DNA of 64,000 bases from assembly GCF_905372115.1 (NCBI RefSeq), contig NZ_CAJPNR010000006.1, positions 12,630-76,629 of the forward strand, read 5' to 3'. The position numbers were made by a program, and so were the translations under genes. The stretch is from an uncultured Streptococcus sp. (GTDB lineage: Bacteria; Bacillota; Bacilli; Lactobacillales; Streptococcaceae). The first letter of the stretch is position 1; each line of letters begins with the position of its first letter. The notes beneath the pieces were generated by a model that was not told where the DNA came from, ran no database searches, and was given only the letters and a program-made list of their open reading frames with translations. Of this stretch, positions 42,768-51,752 are shown in pieces.

Positions 42768-44027
42768 CTACTCTACGTCTGCTTTCATCGGATTGAAGAA
42801 GGCATTTAGTGCTTTCGCCATATCCTCTTTGTCTCCAGTTGTAATATAATTCCCAGTCAAGGTATAAAAATCACTTTCACTGGTCCAGTCTTGAGCCAGC
42901 CAAACGAGGTGTCGATCTGTAAATGCTAGTTCAGCAAGACCGGCTAGCGGTGCATCTGAACCAGCTTCCTTGACACCTTCAATAGCTGTTGGTGAGCCGT
43001 CCACATCATAATATTTCTGCATAACTTCTGGACGTGACATATATTCAACAAAAGCATTGGCTTCTTTCTTGTGCTTACTACTTGACGAGATAGACCAAGC
43101 TAGGTCTCCTGCTCCAATGGTCAAGCTTTGTCCTTTTTGCTTTCCAGGGAAAGGAAAAGTTCCAACATTAAACTTAGGATCTTGCGCATTGATTGCTGTG
43201 ATAGCCCAAGAGCCATTTGGAGTCATCAGGGCATCGCCCCTAGCAAAGGCACCGACAACATCAGTATAGCCTGCTCCCTGCCAGTTGGTTTGCATGGCTC
43301 CTTTTTTGCGGAATAAATCTAACAGCCTGAAATCATCTTTAAGCACTGAATCTGAAGACTTAATGGCATTTGGCTTGGAAAAACGTAGGTAATCATTCGC
43401 TTCCTTACCGCCACCTGTTGCAGTGGCAAGAGCTAACTGATGATAACCATTCAAGGTCCAAGTATCTGCTCCTGCAATGGCAAAAGGCGTTTCTCCTTTT
43501 GCTATAATCGTATCAACTAATTCCTCAAATTCCTCCCAAGTCTCTGGAACTTTCAATCCCAGTTCTTTAAATTTATCTTTGTTGTAATAGATACCATAAG
43601 CATTAGCAGTATAAGGAATATTGTAAATTTTCCCGTCAATCGCATATTTATCTGCGTAATGATTCTTAACTCGCTTGAGATAATCTTTATTAGATAAATC
43701 TTCAAAGTACCCAGCCTTAGCCCATTCTTGCAATTCAATAGACTGGGGATAGATATTGACAACATCTGGGATATCTCCAGCCAGAACGCGCGTTTTGAGT
43801 ACTTCCCCAGCATTAGGAACGTTTACCACTTTCACATGCACATTCGGATTTTCTTTTTCGAAGTCTTTGGCAATCTCACGAAGGGTATCAACCATTTCAC
43901 CCTTCTGATTGAAATACTCAATCGTTACCTTACCATCTGTTGACTCCCCTTGGCTACTGCAAGCTGACAGCCCCAAAAGGGACAGTCCTGTAATAGCAGC
44001 TAAGCTCATCTTTTTATACCATTTCAT
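42768..44027 (-). CDS. msmE: Sugar-binding lipoprotein, MsmE-type
   Basis: Extracellular receptor of the MsmEFGK importer. The 419-residue protein has a lipoprotein signal with the lipobox LSAC (Cys23 anchored to the membrane) and the solute-binding fold of family 1 (cluster B) sugar-binding proteins ('YFNQKGEM', 'RVLAGDIPDVVNIYP'). Its position after aga and before the permeases supports raffinose/melibiose-type galactosides as ligands. Start ATG at 44027 with GGAGG upstream. Confidence 0.95.
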   Translation of the reverse strand: MKWYKKMSLAAITGLSLLGLSACSSQGESTDGKVTIEYFNQKGEMVDTLREIAKDFEKENPNVHVKVVNVPNAGEVLKTRVLAGDIPDVVNIYPQSIELQEWAKAGYFEDLSNKDYLKRVKNHYADKYAIDGKIYNIPYTANAYGIYYNKDKFKELGLKVPETWEEFEELVDTIIAKGETPFAIAGADTWTLNGYHQLALATATGGGKEANDYLRFSKPNAIKSSDSVLKDDFRLLDLFRKKGAMQTNWQGAGYTDVVGAFARGDALMTPNGSWAITAINAQDPKFNVGTFPFPGKQKGQSLTIGAGDLAWSISSSSKHKKEANAFVEYMSRPEVMQKYYDVDGSPTAIEGVKEAGSDAPLAGLAELAFTDRHLVWLAQDWTSESDFYTLTGNYITTGDKEDMAKALNAFFNPMKADVE

Positions 44028-44039
44028 GGTCTAGCCTCC

Positions 44040-46202
44040 TTATTTTTTTATAAAATGCAACTGTCTGCTAAGATAATCTCCTTGCGGAAGATTCATAGTG
44101 ATACCAGCATACATGAGTTCTGCACCTGAGTAAACTGCGCCATTTCCCTGCAGCTCATAAAGCCCTTCTTCTTCTAAGTCTTTTAGTTTCAAGGTTGTTT
44201 CCATCGTTTCCACAACTGATAAGACTCGGACATATGTTACAATCGTTTGATCTTCATAGTTAAATTGAACTGCTGCTTCATTGGAGCCAACATCTGGATT
44301 GATTAGCCTATACTGACGTCCTAGCTGGACCACTGGCCGTAATTCTTTATACAACTTCACCTGGTCTGCAATCGCCGCTTTCTCTTCATCTGATAGACTA
44401 GTCAAATCAAGCTCATACCCCAGATTTCCCATCATAGCCACATGACCACGAGTTGCCAACGGAGTAATTCGTCCCATCTGATGATTAGGCACTGCCGACA
44501 CATGGGCACCCATTGAAATAGTCGGATAAAGATAAGAAGACCCATATTGGATTGGCAAACGAGCTATGGCATCGGTATTATCACTAGCCCAGACTTGAGG
44601 GAAATACCGCATCATACCAAGATCATTTCGTCCACCACCACCTGAGCAGGACTCAAAGAGAATATTCTCATATTTCTCTGTCAAATATTTTACAATTTCA
44701 TAAAGCCCCAAGATATACTTATGCGACTGCATTTTGCTCGCCAGATAGTTAGTGCCATTCCCAAGATTGGTAATATTACGATTCATATCCCATTTTATGT
44801 AGTCAATATCGTGCTGACTTAATAACTGATCCAGTGTTTCTTTGATATATGCTACCACATCTGGATTAGCATAATCCAATACGAGTTGATTGCGAGAGTA
44901 AGTATGATCCCGATCAGGTACTTGAATAGCCCAGTCTGGATGTGCCCGATAAAGCTGACTGTCTACGGAAATCATTTCTGGCTCAACCCATAAACCAAAT
45001 TGCAATCCTCTGCTATGAACTTCTGCTATGAGCTCTGTCAAACTGCCACCTAGCTTATTTTCATTGACAAACCAGTCGCCCAGAGCCCGATTATCATCAA
45101 AACGGTTGCCAAACCAGCCATCATCGAGAACAAAGAGCTCAATACCAACTTTCTGTGCCTCATCTGCTAACTCTAGCAACTTCTCTTTTTTGAAATCAAA
45201 GTAAGTTGCTTCCCAGTTATTGATTAGAATTGGCCGCTCTCGCTTCGCAAAAGCTTTCGGAATGATATGCTCTTGAACAAAAGCTTGGCTCTCATGACTA
45301 AGACCAGTCAAACCCTGAGCCGAATAATTCAACAGAGCAACAGGACTATAGAAAGTCTGCCCCGCTTCCAGTTTCCAAGCAAAGTTATCTTCATTGATAC
45401 CGATACCTAGCCGAACTTCACTCAACTGATTTTGCTGAATCCAAGCTTCAAAGTTTCCGCTATAAAGGAGCTGAATTGCCCAAACTTGACCAGCCTCTTC
45501 CGTCGTTTCACTATCACAAAGGATAAGGCTTGGAGTCTGCGCGTGACCAGAAGCTCCTCGGTTAGAAGCTATTTTAAAAATTCCCTGTTCTAGCTTGTGA
45601 CGACGAACTGTTTTTTCCCTAGCATAAGCTCCCTGTAAACTAATCACATCATAAGTACCTGCCGGCAAATCTGCCATTAAGCTCAAGTTCTTATGTATGA
45701 CTGCTGTCTCTCTACCGATATTTTCCAGCTTAGTAAAGGTTGCAATGGTATTGCTATCCTCAAAAGCTGTGTAATAGAGAGTGAGGCGTAAATGAGCTAC
45801 TGTATCCTCTAAAATAAAGGCCAGTGTTTCTGCATCTTCTGTACTGTGAGGACTAGGCAATCCTGAAACTTCCAAACCTCCCTTAATCAGCTGACTCTCA
45901 ACAAACCGAAAATCTGTCACTTCATTATTAGCATGTTGGACTTGCAGAGAAGGTTGCCGGAAGTCTCCTAAACCATGCTGCCCCAAAACCTGCCGCTGGG
46001 TATCTAAGCTAAAACTCCGCTCATTCGACCTCGGATTACCAGAAAAAGCATGATCTCGCTCAAATACTGTATTGGAAAAATGATAGGATTCGATTTTTCT
46101 GCCTAAGTGTTTAAGCAAAAGGTAGCCATCCCTTTCCTCAATGATAAGACTAGAATTTTTTGTATTGATGTAGAATAGATGCTTGTCTATTTTTATAGCC
46201 AT
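44040..46202 (-). CDS. aga: Alpha-galactosidase (GH36)
   Basis: Releases galactose from raffinose, melibiose and stachyose in the cytoplasm. The 720-residue GH36 enzyme has the nucleophile Asp in 'KWDMNRNIT' (about 480) and the acid/base Asp in 'CSGGGGRNDLGMM' (about 540), with an N-terminal beta-sandwich. No signal peptide. First gene of the minus-strand msm operon, divergent from msmR, 12 bases before msmE. A cre-like site and AT-rich TTTACTAA elements lie in the shared promoter region, so control by MsmR and CcpA is likely. Confidence 0.96.
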   Translation of the reverse strand: MAIKIDKHLFYINTKNSSLIIEERDGYLLLKHLGRKIESYHFSNTVFERDHAFSGNPRSNERSFSLDTQRQVLGQHGLGDFRQPSLQVQHANNEVTDFRFVESQLIKGGLEVSGLPSPHSTEDAETLAFILEDTVAHLRLTLYYTAFEDSNTIATFTKLENIGRETAVIHKNLSLMADLPAGTYDVISLQGAYAREKTVRRHKLEQGIFKIASNRGASGHAQTPSLILCDSETTEEAGQVWAIQLLYSGNFEAWIQQNQLSEVRLGIGINEDNFAWKLEAGQTFYSPVALLNYSAQGLTGLSHESQAFVQEHIIPKAFAKRERPILINNWEATYFDFKKEKLLELADEAQKVGIELFVLDDGWFGNRFDDNRALGDWFVNENKLGGSLTELIAEVHSRGLQFGLWVEPEMISVDSQLYRAHPDWAIQVPDRDHTYSRNQLVLDYANPDVVAYIKETLDQLLSQHDIDYIKWDMNRNITNLGNGTNYLASKMQSHKYILGLYEIVKYLTEKYENILFESCSGGGGRNDLGMMRYFPQVWASDNTDAIARLPIQYGSSYLYPTISMGAHVSAVPNHQMGRITPLATRGHVAMMGNLGYELDLTSLSDEEKAAIADQVKLYKELRPVVQLGRQYRLINPDVGSNEAAVQFNYEDQTIVTYVRVLSVVETMETTLKLKDLEEEGLYELQGNGAVYSGAELMYAGITMNLPQGDYLSRQLHFIKK

Positions 46203-46226
46203 TTCTGAACCTCCATATTTACTAAT

Positions 46227-46251
46227 ATTTTACCTCATGAAATCGCTTTCT
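46227..46251 (-). promoter_or_regulatory. aga promoter region with cre site
   Basis: On the minus strand TAAAAT (46227-46232) is a possible -10. TGAAATCGCTTTCT (46238-46251) matches the cre consensus in 13 of 14 positions and lies at the -35 end. It overlaps the divergent msmR promoter region, so CcpA could affect both genes. Confidence 0.65.
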
Positions 46252-46304
46252 AAAATAGAATTATGTTAGGGAAATATGGTAAAATGTTAGGTAGGAGGCA
46301 AAAT

Positions 46305-47135
46305 ATGCTCGTTTTTTCAGAATACCAAACAGGAACAATTGATCTCTCACTTAGCTTCTACGGTTATGAAGAGTGCACACCTAGCTACTCTTTTGGACCA
46401 GCTATTAGAGATACCTACGTTCTTCACTACATTACCAAAGGGAAAGGTCAATTTCATTACAAAGGAAAAATTGTCGATTTAAAAACTGGAGATCTCTTTC
46501 TGCTCAAGCCAAATGAACTTACCTTTTATCAGGCTGACAAAGAAGAACCTTGGTCCTACTACTGGCTGGGAATGACTGGCGGAAGGGTTTATGACTACTT
46601 CAATCACTCTCAGATTGCCGAAGACTGCTACCTACTTGCTAATCAGGAACGAAAAACAGATAGGATTGGGAAAATTGTTGGGAACTTGGTTTACTTCGCT
46701 GAGCAGACCAAATCTAACCAACTAGCTCAACTCCACATTATGGGCCAACTTTATGAACTCATCTTTCACTTGGGCAGCGTTGCCTATAAGCCCCAAGCAA
46801 ATACCCTATCTGCAAGCCAGCAACTCTATCTAGCCTGCAAGCAGATAATTGACACTCAATATCCCAATCCTAACCTCAGCATTCAAGATATGGCAATTAA
46901 GTTGTCCGTTCATCGCAGCTATCTAACAACCATTTTCAAGGAGGAGCATCAAAGCTCACCTAAAGAATATCTGGAATATGTCCGAATGCATCGAGCTAAA
47001 CAACTCCTCAAAAGCACCCGTGAGCCTGTCCAATTTATCGCCTATTCTGTCGGTTTCTCAGATCCCCTTTACTTTTCAAAGGCTTTTAAAAAATATTTTG
47101 GCTTTTCACCAAGCTCATTTCGAGAACAAAGTTAA
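46305..47135 (+). CDS. msmR: AraC-family activator of the msm operon
   Basis: Transcriptional activator responding to raffinose-type sugars. The 276-residue protein has an N-terminal cupin-like sensor (about 1-140) and two C-terminal AraC helix-turn-helix motifs ('SIQDMAIKLSVHRSYLTTIFK' region and 'AYSVGFSDPLYFSKAFKKYFGFSPSSFR'). It is divergent from aga, as in the S. mutans msm locus. I place the start at the ATG at 46305 with GGAGG seven bases upstream; earlier ATGs at 46263 and 46284 lie over a likely -10 (TAAAAT) and have no ribosome-binding site. Confidence 0.92.
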   Translation: MLVFSEYQTGTIDLSLSFYGYEECTPSYSFGPAIRDTYVLHYITKGKGQFHYKGKIVDLKTGDLFLLKPNELTFYQADKEEPWSYYWLGMTGGRVYDYFNHSQIAEDCYLLANQERKTDRIGKIVGNLVYFAEQTKSNQLAQLHIMGQLYELIFHLGSVAYKPQANTLSASQQLYLACKQIIDTQYPNPNLSIQDMAIKLSVHRSYLTTIFKEEHQSSPKEYLEYVRMHRAKQLLKSTREPVQFIAYSVGFSDPLYFSKAFKKYFGFSPSSFREQS

Positions 47136-47136
47136 G

Positions 47137-47182
47137 TTTTACTAAACATATCTTTGTTATTTACTAATTTTTGAGTTATAAT
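47137..47182 (+). promoter_or_regulatory. Promoter of the LacI-type gene with TTTTACTAA half-sites
   Basis: TTGTTA (47154-47159) and TATAAT (47177-47182) are 17 bp apart. TTTTACTAAA (47137-47146) and TTTACTAA (47160-47167) match half of the galK palindrome, so the repressor probably regulates its own gene. Confidence 0.6.
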
Positions 47183-47217
47183 TTATGTAGACAGTAAATT
47201 AAAAAGGACCAAATCAA

Positions 47218-48219
47218 ATGGCTACTATCAAAGATATCGCCCAGACAGCTGGTGTTTCTCCCGCAACTGTTTCGCGGGTTTTGAACTATGACAAGTCCAT
47301 GTCTGTCAGCGATGAGACGCGTAAGAAAATTTTCGATATAGCTGAACAGCTCAACTACAAAAAAAGCAAAAGGCAGAAAAAGACTTCACCTCAAACCCAT
47401 CGCATTGCCATCGTTGAATGGTACACAGAGCTGGAAGAGCTGGATGATCTTTACTACTACTCCATCCGCCTAGGCATCGAAAAGAAAGCTCAGGAACTGG
47501 GCTATGATATCGTACGGATTTTCAACAACGACTCTCTGAGCCAGCTAGAACAAATTGACGGCATCATTGCCATTGGAAAATTCAGCAGCAAGCAAGTCAA
47601 GGAGCTGGAGCAATACAGTCCTGCCCTGGTTTTCGTGGATAGCGATACGCTCGACCAAGGCCACAGCTGTGTAACAACGGACTTTGAGCATGCCGTTACT
47701 CATGTTCTCGACCATTTTCTTGAGCAAGGCATTCGAGAAATCGGTATGATTGCTGGACGCGAAGAAACTACAGACGGAACGACAAGTCTTGACGATCCGC
47801 GCTTGGCCTGCTTCTGCCGTTACCTTAGTGACAATGGTCTTTATCAGCCGGCCTATGTCAAGATAGGAAAGTTCTCCTCAGAGTCTGGCTACCAACTAAT
47901 GAAAGACCTCATCAACCAGCAAAAAGAGCAGATGCCCAAAGCACTCTTCATAGCCAGTGATGCTCTGGCAATTGGTGCCCTCCGTGCTCTTCAGGAAGCG
48001 GGAATAGCTGTTCCCCAAGATGTCCAGATTATTTCCTTTAATGATACCTCCATTGCCAAATATGTCTATCCGCCTCTCAGTACTGTGACAGTCTTTACAG
48101 AGGAAATGGGCAAGCAAACTCTGCAGATGCTGGACCAGATGATTAAAACTGACGAAAGCCCCATCCCTTACATGATTAAGCTCTCTACCAAGCTGACACT
48201 AAGAGAAAGCAGCCTTTAA
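47218..48219 (+). CDS. galR: LacI-family transcriptional repressor (GalR-like)
   Basis: A 333-residue LacI/GalR repressor: an N-terminal DNA-binding domain 'ATIKDIAQTAGVSPATVSRVL' followed by a periplasmic-binding-like effector domain. It lies beside the msm locus and near galKTE, and its upstream region shares the TTTTACTAA half-site with the 18-bp palindrome before galK. Galactose or a related sugar is the expected inducer; the target assignment is inference. It precedes birA by 16 bases and may share its transcript. Confidence 0.85.
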   Translation: MATIKDIAQTAGVSPATVSRVLNYDKSMSVSDETRKKIFDIAEQLNYKKSKRQKKTSPQTHRIAIVEWYTELEELDDLYYYSIRLGIEKKAQELGYDIVRIFNNDSLSQLEQIDGIIAIGKFSSKQVKELEQYSPALVFVDSDTLDQGHSCVTTDFEHAVTHVLDHFLEQGIREIGMIAGREETTDGTTSLDDPRLACFCRYLSDNGLYQPAYVKIGKFSSESGYQLMKDLINQQKEQMPKALFIASDALAIGALRALQEAGIAVPQDVQIISFNDTSIAKYVYPPLSTVTVFTEEMGKQTLQMLDQMIKTDESPIPYMIKLSTKLTLRESSL

Positions 48220-48235
48220 GCTAGAAAGACCTCCC

Positions 48236-49171
48236 ATGAAAACCTACGAAAAACTCTTTGACATCCTCAGCCGAGCTGACGACTATGTCAACGGCGAAAA
48301 AATAGCCCAAGAATTGGGCATTTCACGAACTTCCATTTGGAAGGCCATTCAAAAATTGGAGAAAGAAGGAATCCAAATCGAGTCAGTCAAAAACCGCGGC
48401 TATCGATTGACAGCCGGTGATCTACTGATTCCTGATTGGATTGAGGAACATTCTCCTGTTCAGGTCTCCTTTAATCCTGACTGCCAGTCCACTCAGATGG
48501 ATGCCAAGGCTGGCATGGAGGCCGGACGCCCTGCCAACACTCTCTATCTGGCCGCTGCCCAGTCTGCTGGCCGTGGCCGGTTTGGACGCAGCTTCTTCTG
48601 CCCCAGTCAAGGCGGCTTTTACATGTCTCTCCACCTCAAGCCCAACCTCCCCTTCGACCAGCTCCCCTCCTATACTATCTTGACCGCGGGAGCTATCTAC
48701 AAGGCAGTGAAAAATCTAACCCTCATGGAGATTGATATCAAGTGGGTTAATGACATTTACTATCGAAACAAAAAAATTTCCGGCATCTTGACCGAGGCTA
48801 CAACTTCTATCGAGACGGGTCTCGTCACCGATGTCATCATCGGTGTTGGCTTTAATTTTTTCATAACAGACTTTCCAGCCGACATCAAAGAAAAAGCTGG
48901 CTCCCTCTTTGAAGAGAAACCAGCCATTAGTCGCAATGAGCTCATTGCCGAGATTTGGAAATGCTTCTACGAAAGTGACCCAGAAGAGCTCATCTATCTC
49001 TACAAGCAGCGCTCCTTAGTGCTAGGACGGCAAGTGACCTTTAGCCAAAAAGGCGCAAACTACCAAGGTTTGGCCAAGGATATCTCAGACAGCGGGCAAC
49101 TTTTGGTCCAGCTGACAGATGGTCAGGAAATCTGGCTCAACAGCGGCGAAGTCTCGCTGACCAGTTGGTAA
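48236..49171 (+). CDS. birA: Biotin-protein ligase / biotin repressor
   Basis: Attaches biotin to acyl-carrier-type proteins (for example acetyl-CoA carboxylase) and may repress biotin uptake genes. The 311-residue bifunctional form has an N-terminal winged helix (residues 1-60), a catalytic centre with the biotinyl-AMP loop 'GRGRFGRSF' and 'KWVNDIYY' (the family KWPND), and a C-terminal SH3-like domain. Ends at a strong bidirectional terminator. Confidence 0.95.
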   Translation: MKTYEKLFDILSRADDYVNGEKIAQELGISRTSIWKAIQKLEKEGIQIESVKNRGYRLTAGDLLIPDWIEEHSPVQVSFNPDCQSTQMDAKAGMEAGRPANTLYLAAAQSAGRGRFGRSFFCPSQGGFYMSLHLKPNLPFDQLPSYTILTAGAIYKAVKNLTLMEIDIKWVNDIYYRNKKISGILTEATTSIETGLVTDVIIGVGFNFFITDFPADIKEKAGSLFEEKPAISRNELIAEIWKCFYESDPEELIYLYKQRSLVLGRQVTFSQKGANYQGLAKDISDSGQLLVQLTDGQEIWLNSGEVSLTSW

Positions 49172-49187
49172 TCAAAAATTTCATTTC

Positions 49188-49219
49188 AAAAGGACTGAGT
49201 CATAAGACTCAGTCCTTTT
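49188..49219. terminator. Bidirectional terminator between birA and the small DUF3272-like gene
   Basis: A perfect 14-bp stem (AAAAGGACTGAGTC, 49188-49201; GACTCAGTCCTTTT, 49206-49219) with a four-base loop and A/T-runs on both sides serves both convergent genes. Confidence 0.95.
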
Positions 49220-49223
49220 TTCA

Positions 49224-49415
49224 TTATTTCGGTCCTAAATGTTTATCGATTTCATCCACAATCCGCCCCATGACATAGGAAATCTGCAGATTGCGCAGCA
49301 CCAAAACAGCCCAGAAAGCGGCCATAAAATAGCGCCCCGTCATGATGGATTCATTGAAAAAATAGGTTTCTAAGGCTGTGAAAACAGCCATCACAATAAA
49401 TTGTCGTCTGTTCAT
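49224..49415 (-). CDS. Small membrane protein, DUF3272-like
   Basis: This 63-residue protein has two hydrophobic segments (about 7-20 and 28-48) and a short polar tail 'IVDEIDKHLGPK'. Streptococci carry a protein of this size next to dnaX, named DUF3272 in databases; I recall the name but cannot run a search. Function unknown. Its ATG at 49415 follows dnaX by 38 bases, so it may be co-transcribed. Confidence 0.7.
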   Translation of the reverse strand: MNRRQFIVMAVFTALETYFFNESIMTGRYFMAAFWAVLVLRNLQISYVMGRIVDEIDKHLGPK

Positions 49416-49452
49416 AGTTTTATTATAACACGAAAGCCTAGAAAAATCTTTT

Positions 49453-51123
49453 TTAATCCTCTTGAATGGTAATTTTTTCTGCTAAAAAGTCAAATCCCTC
49501 TGGAATCAAGCTTTCCTCTTCCTTCTCTTCAACCTCTGCCTTGCCATTGCGGCTGCGAGCTGAAAAGTCCGCCCGAATCTTGGTCCACTCTTCTAAGGAA
49601 ATGGCCAAAATCTCTGGTGAAAATCCAGCTGCATTGCTGAGGATATTACCAAACATGGTATTGAGATTGTCCCGCTTCATGGTCTGCTCAGCGTTGAAAT
49701 TAGACTCAAAAGCTAAGATAGCGTGGCTTTCGTTGGCCGCCACCGGCTGCGATCCTGCCAGCAAGGCCCTATCAGCTCCAGCCAGACTTTCGATAATCTC
49801 ACCCCAGGCATTCTGCAGCTTAGTCAGATTACTGCGAGCTAGGCTTGGATTCTCAACAGCCTCTTCTAGGATGGCATTGACCTTATTGCGGTCTGCTCGG
49901 TAGCCCTTAGATTTCTGCGGCCGAATATCCGAAGTTTTGACAGCTGCTGTAGGTTTTCCATTACCATTAGCCAGATGCTGCTTAAGACTATCAATCTCTT
50001 GTCTCAGACCCTTGAGCTCATCAGCTAGATTATCCGGAATCGCTGCCGCTACTGGAAGACTGCTAGTCTCTGCCAGTCGAATGGTCATCATTTCTGTATA
50101 AATCTTGGGCTGGAGGCTGTTCTTGATATCTGCCAAACTCTTGGTCGCCATATCTATCATGGCAAAGAGAGTGTCCTGCGGTGTCTTGAGATTTTCCAGA
50201 AAGAGCTCGCTAACATGATGATTTTCCCCGCCAGTTTTAACAATGATCAGGTCACGCAGATATTGCAGGAGGTCCGTCACAAAACGGGCCATATTTTTGC
50301 CACTATCAAAAATCAGATTGAGATTATCCAAGGCTGCTACTGCATCATGAGCAATCAAGGCTGCTACATAGGCATCCAAGGCTCCTAAGCTGATAGAGCC
50401 AGTGATTTCTTCAGCAATATCAGTAGTCAAACGATTTTCCTGAGTTAAGCTAAGAGCCTGATCGAGGATAGATAGGGCATCCCGCATACCGCCCTCAGCT
50501 CGACGGGCAATAATCTGCACACCTTCCTTCTCAAAGTCAATCCCTTCCTGCTCCAAAATCCACTCAATATGGCTAATAATGTCCTGTGTCTTGATAGACT
50601 TAAACTCAAAACGCTGGACACGGGAAAGAATAGTCGCTGGAATCTTATGCAACTCTGTCGTCGCTAGGATAAAGACTACATTTTCTGTCGGCTCTTCCAA
50701 GGTCTTGAGCAAGGCGTTAAAAGCCCCTGTCGAGAGCATATGCACCTCGTCAATGATATAGACCTTGTGCTTGGCAAGACTAGGTGCATAGGTAGACTTG
50801 TCCCGAATGTCACGAATCTCATCTACACCATTATTAGAAGCCGCGTCGATTTCGATGACGTCTTCAAGGCTCCCCTCAGTGATAGCCTGACAGATATAGC
50901 ACTCATTGCAAGGCTCACCTTCCTTTTGATTCGGACAGTTCATAGCCTTAGCAAAAATCTTGGCAACACTGGTTTTCCCTGTTCCACGTGGGCCAGAAAA
51001 GAGATAGGCATGACTGATTTTCCCTTGCTCCACAGCCTGCCGCAGAGTGGTAGCTACTACCTGCTGCCCCACCAGCTGCCCAAAGGTCTGACTGCGGTAC
51101 TTTCTATATAAAGCTTGATACAT
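49453..51123 (-). CDS. dnaX: DNA polymerase III subunit gamma/tau
   Basis: ATPase of the clamp loader that places the beta clamp on DNA. The 556-residue protein has Walker A GPRGTGKTS (about 44), a zinc-binding cluster with four Cys (in 'CPNQKEGEPCNECYIC', about 64-79), Walker B 'IIDEVHMLS', and the sensor 'LATTELHKIPATILSRVQRF'. The C-terminal third is low-complexity and acid-rich, as in Gram-positive DnaX. No slippery A-run for a frameshift product is evident. Its ATG overlaps the stop of the upstream GAF-type gene (TAATG), so the two are coupled. Confidence 0.97.
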   Translation of the reverse strand: MYQALYRKYRSQTFGQLVGQQVVATTLRQAVEQGKISHAYLFSGPRGTGKTSVAKIFAKAMNCPNQKEGEPCNECYICQAITEGSLEDVIEIDAASNNGVDEIRDIRDKSTYAPSLAKHKVYIIDEVHMLSTGAFNALLKTLEEPTENVVFILATTELHKIPATILSRVQRFEFKSIKTQDIISHIEWILEQEGIDFEKEGVQIIARRAEGGMRDALSILDQALSLTQENRLTTDIAEEITGSISLGALDAYVAALIAHDAVAALDNLNLIFDSGKNMARFVTDLLQYLRDLIIVKTGGENHHVSELFLENLKTPQDTLFAMIDMATKSLADIKNSLQPKIYTEMMTIRLAETSSLPVAAAIPDNLADELKGLRQEIDSLKQHLANGNGKPTAAVKTSDIRPQKSKGYRADRNKVNAILEEAVENPSLARSNLTKLQNAWGEIIESLAGADRALLAGSQPVAANESHAILAFESNFNAEQTMKRDNLNTMFGNILSNAAGFSPEILAISLEEWTKIRADFSARSRNGKAEVEEKEEESLIPEGFDFLAEKITIQED

Positions 51124-51620
51124 TAGGCTTTTTCTCCAAACATTTCAAAATTCCAAGTCGTTTTTTCAAGCAAAATCTGGACAAACTTTTCCAGATATTC
51201 CTGATCTACCTTATCATAATCACCAGTCAAAGCCGAGTCCAAATCCAGCACTCCAAGAAGGCGGCCGTCTTTTACCATGGGCACCACAATTTCGCTCTTA
51301 GCCCGGCTATCACAGGAGATATAATTGGCATGCTGGGTCACATCATCTACGATAATCGTCTCTTCTTTCTCCGCAGATTCCCCACAGACACCCTTGCCTA
51401 GCGTAATATGGACACAGGAAACAGCGCCCTGAAAAGGCCCCAAAATCAGCTCACTCCCATCAAAAAGATAGAAACCAGTAAAAACCGAATGAGGCAGGGC
51501 TTGATTGAGCAAGGCGCTAGCATTGGAAAGATTGGCCAAAACATTGGTCTCGCCCTCCAACAAGGCTTCCAACTGAGCCAGCAAAAGTTGATAATTTGAA
51601 ATTTTTTCTTTTGTGTTCAT
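51123..51620 (-). CDS. Free methionine-R-sulfoxide reductase-like GAF protein
   Basis: This 165-residue GAF-domain protein matches the fRMsr (MsrC/YebR) family, which reduces free methionine-R-sulfoxide. Three Cys lie at the expected places: 'AVSCVHI', 'GVCGES' and 'ISCDSRAKSEIVVP', the last being the signature of the family. I choose the ATG at 51620; the frame runs to a TTG at 51653, but no ribosome-binding site supports it. An extended -10 just upstream puts transcription start at or near the ATG. Translation is coupled to dnaX. Confidence 0.85.
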   Translation of the reverse strand: MNTKEKISNYQLLLAQLEALLEGETNVLANLSNASALLNQALPHSVFTGFYLFDGSELILGPFQGAVSCVHITLGKGVCGESAEKEETIIVDDVTQHANYISCDSRAKSEIVVPMVKDGRLLGVLDLDSALTGDYDKVDQEYLEKFVQILLEKTTWNFEMFGEKA

Positions 51621-51627
51621 AGAGTCT

Positions 51628-51636
51628 ATTATATCA
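51628..51636 (-). promoter_or_regulatory. Extended -10 immediately before the fRMsr start codon
   Basis: TGATATAAT on the minus strand (TATAAT at 51628-51633) ends seven bases before the ATG at 51620. Transcripts would start at, or a few bases before, the A of ATG, giving a leaderless or near-leaderless mRNA for the fRMsr-dnaX pair. Confidence 0.5.
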
Positions 51637-51752
51637 AAAAGCCGGTCTTTCAACCAAGCTTTTCTTATTTTTTAGGATTAAAATGTGATTCAGTGCTTAT
51701 CATGATTCAAAAGAAAGAAGAATCAAATTCTCACACGATTCATTTTGTCGAC

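Noticed and set aside
49453..51123. Possible programmed frameshift in dnaX
   Set aside because: No long A-run slippery sequence with a downstream stop was seen; streptococcal DnaX is usually made as one product.
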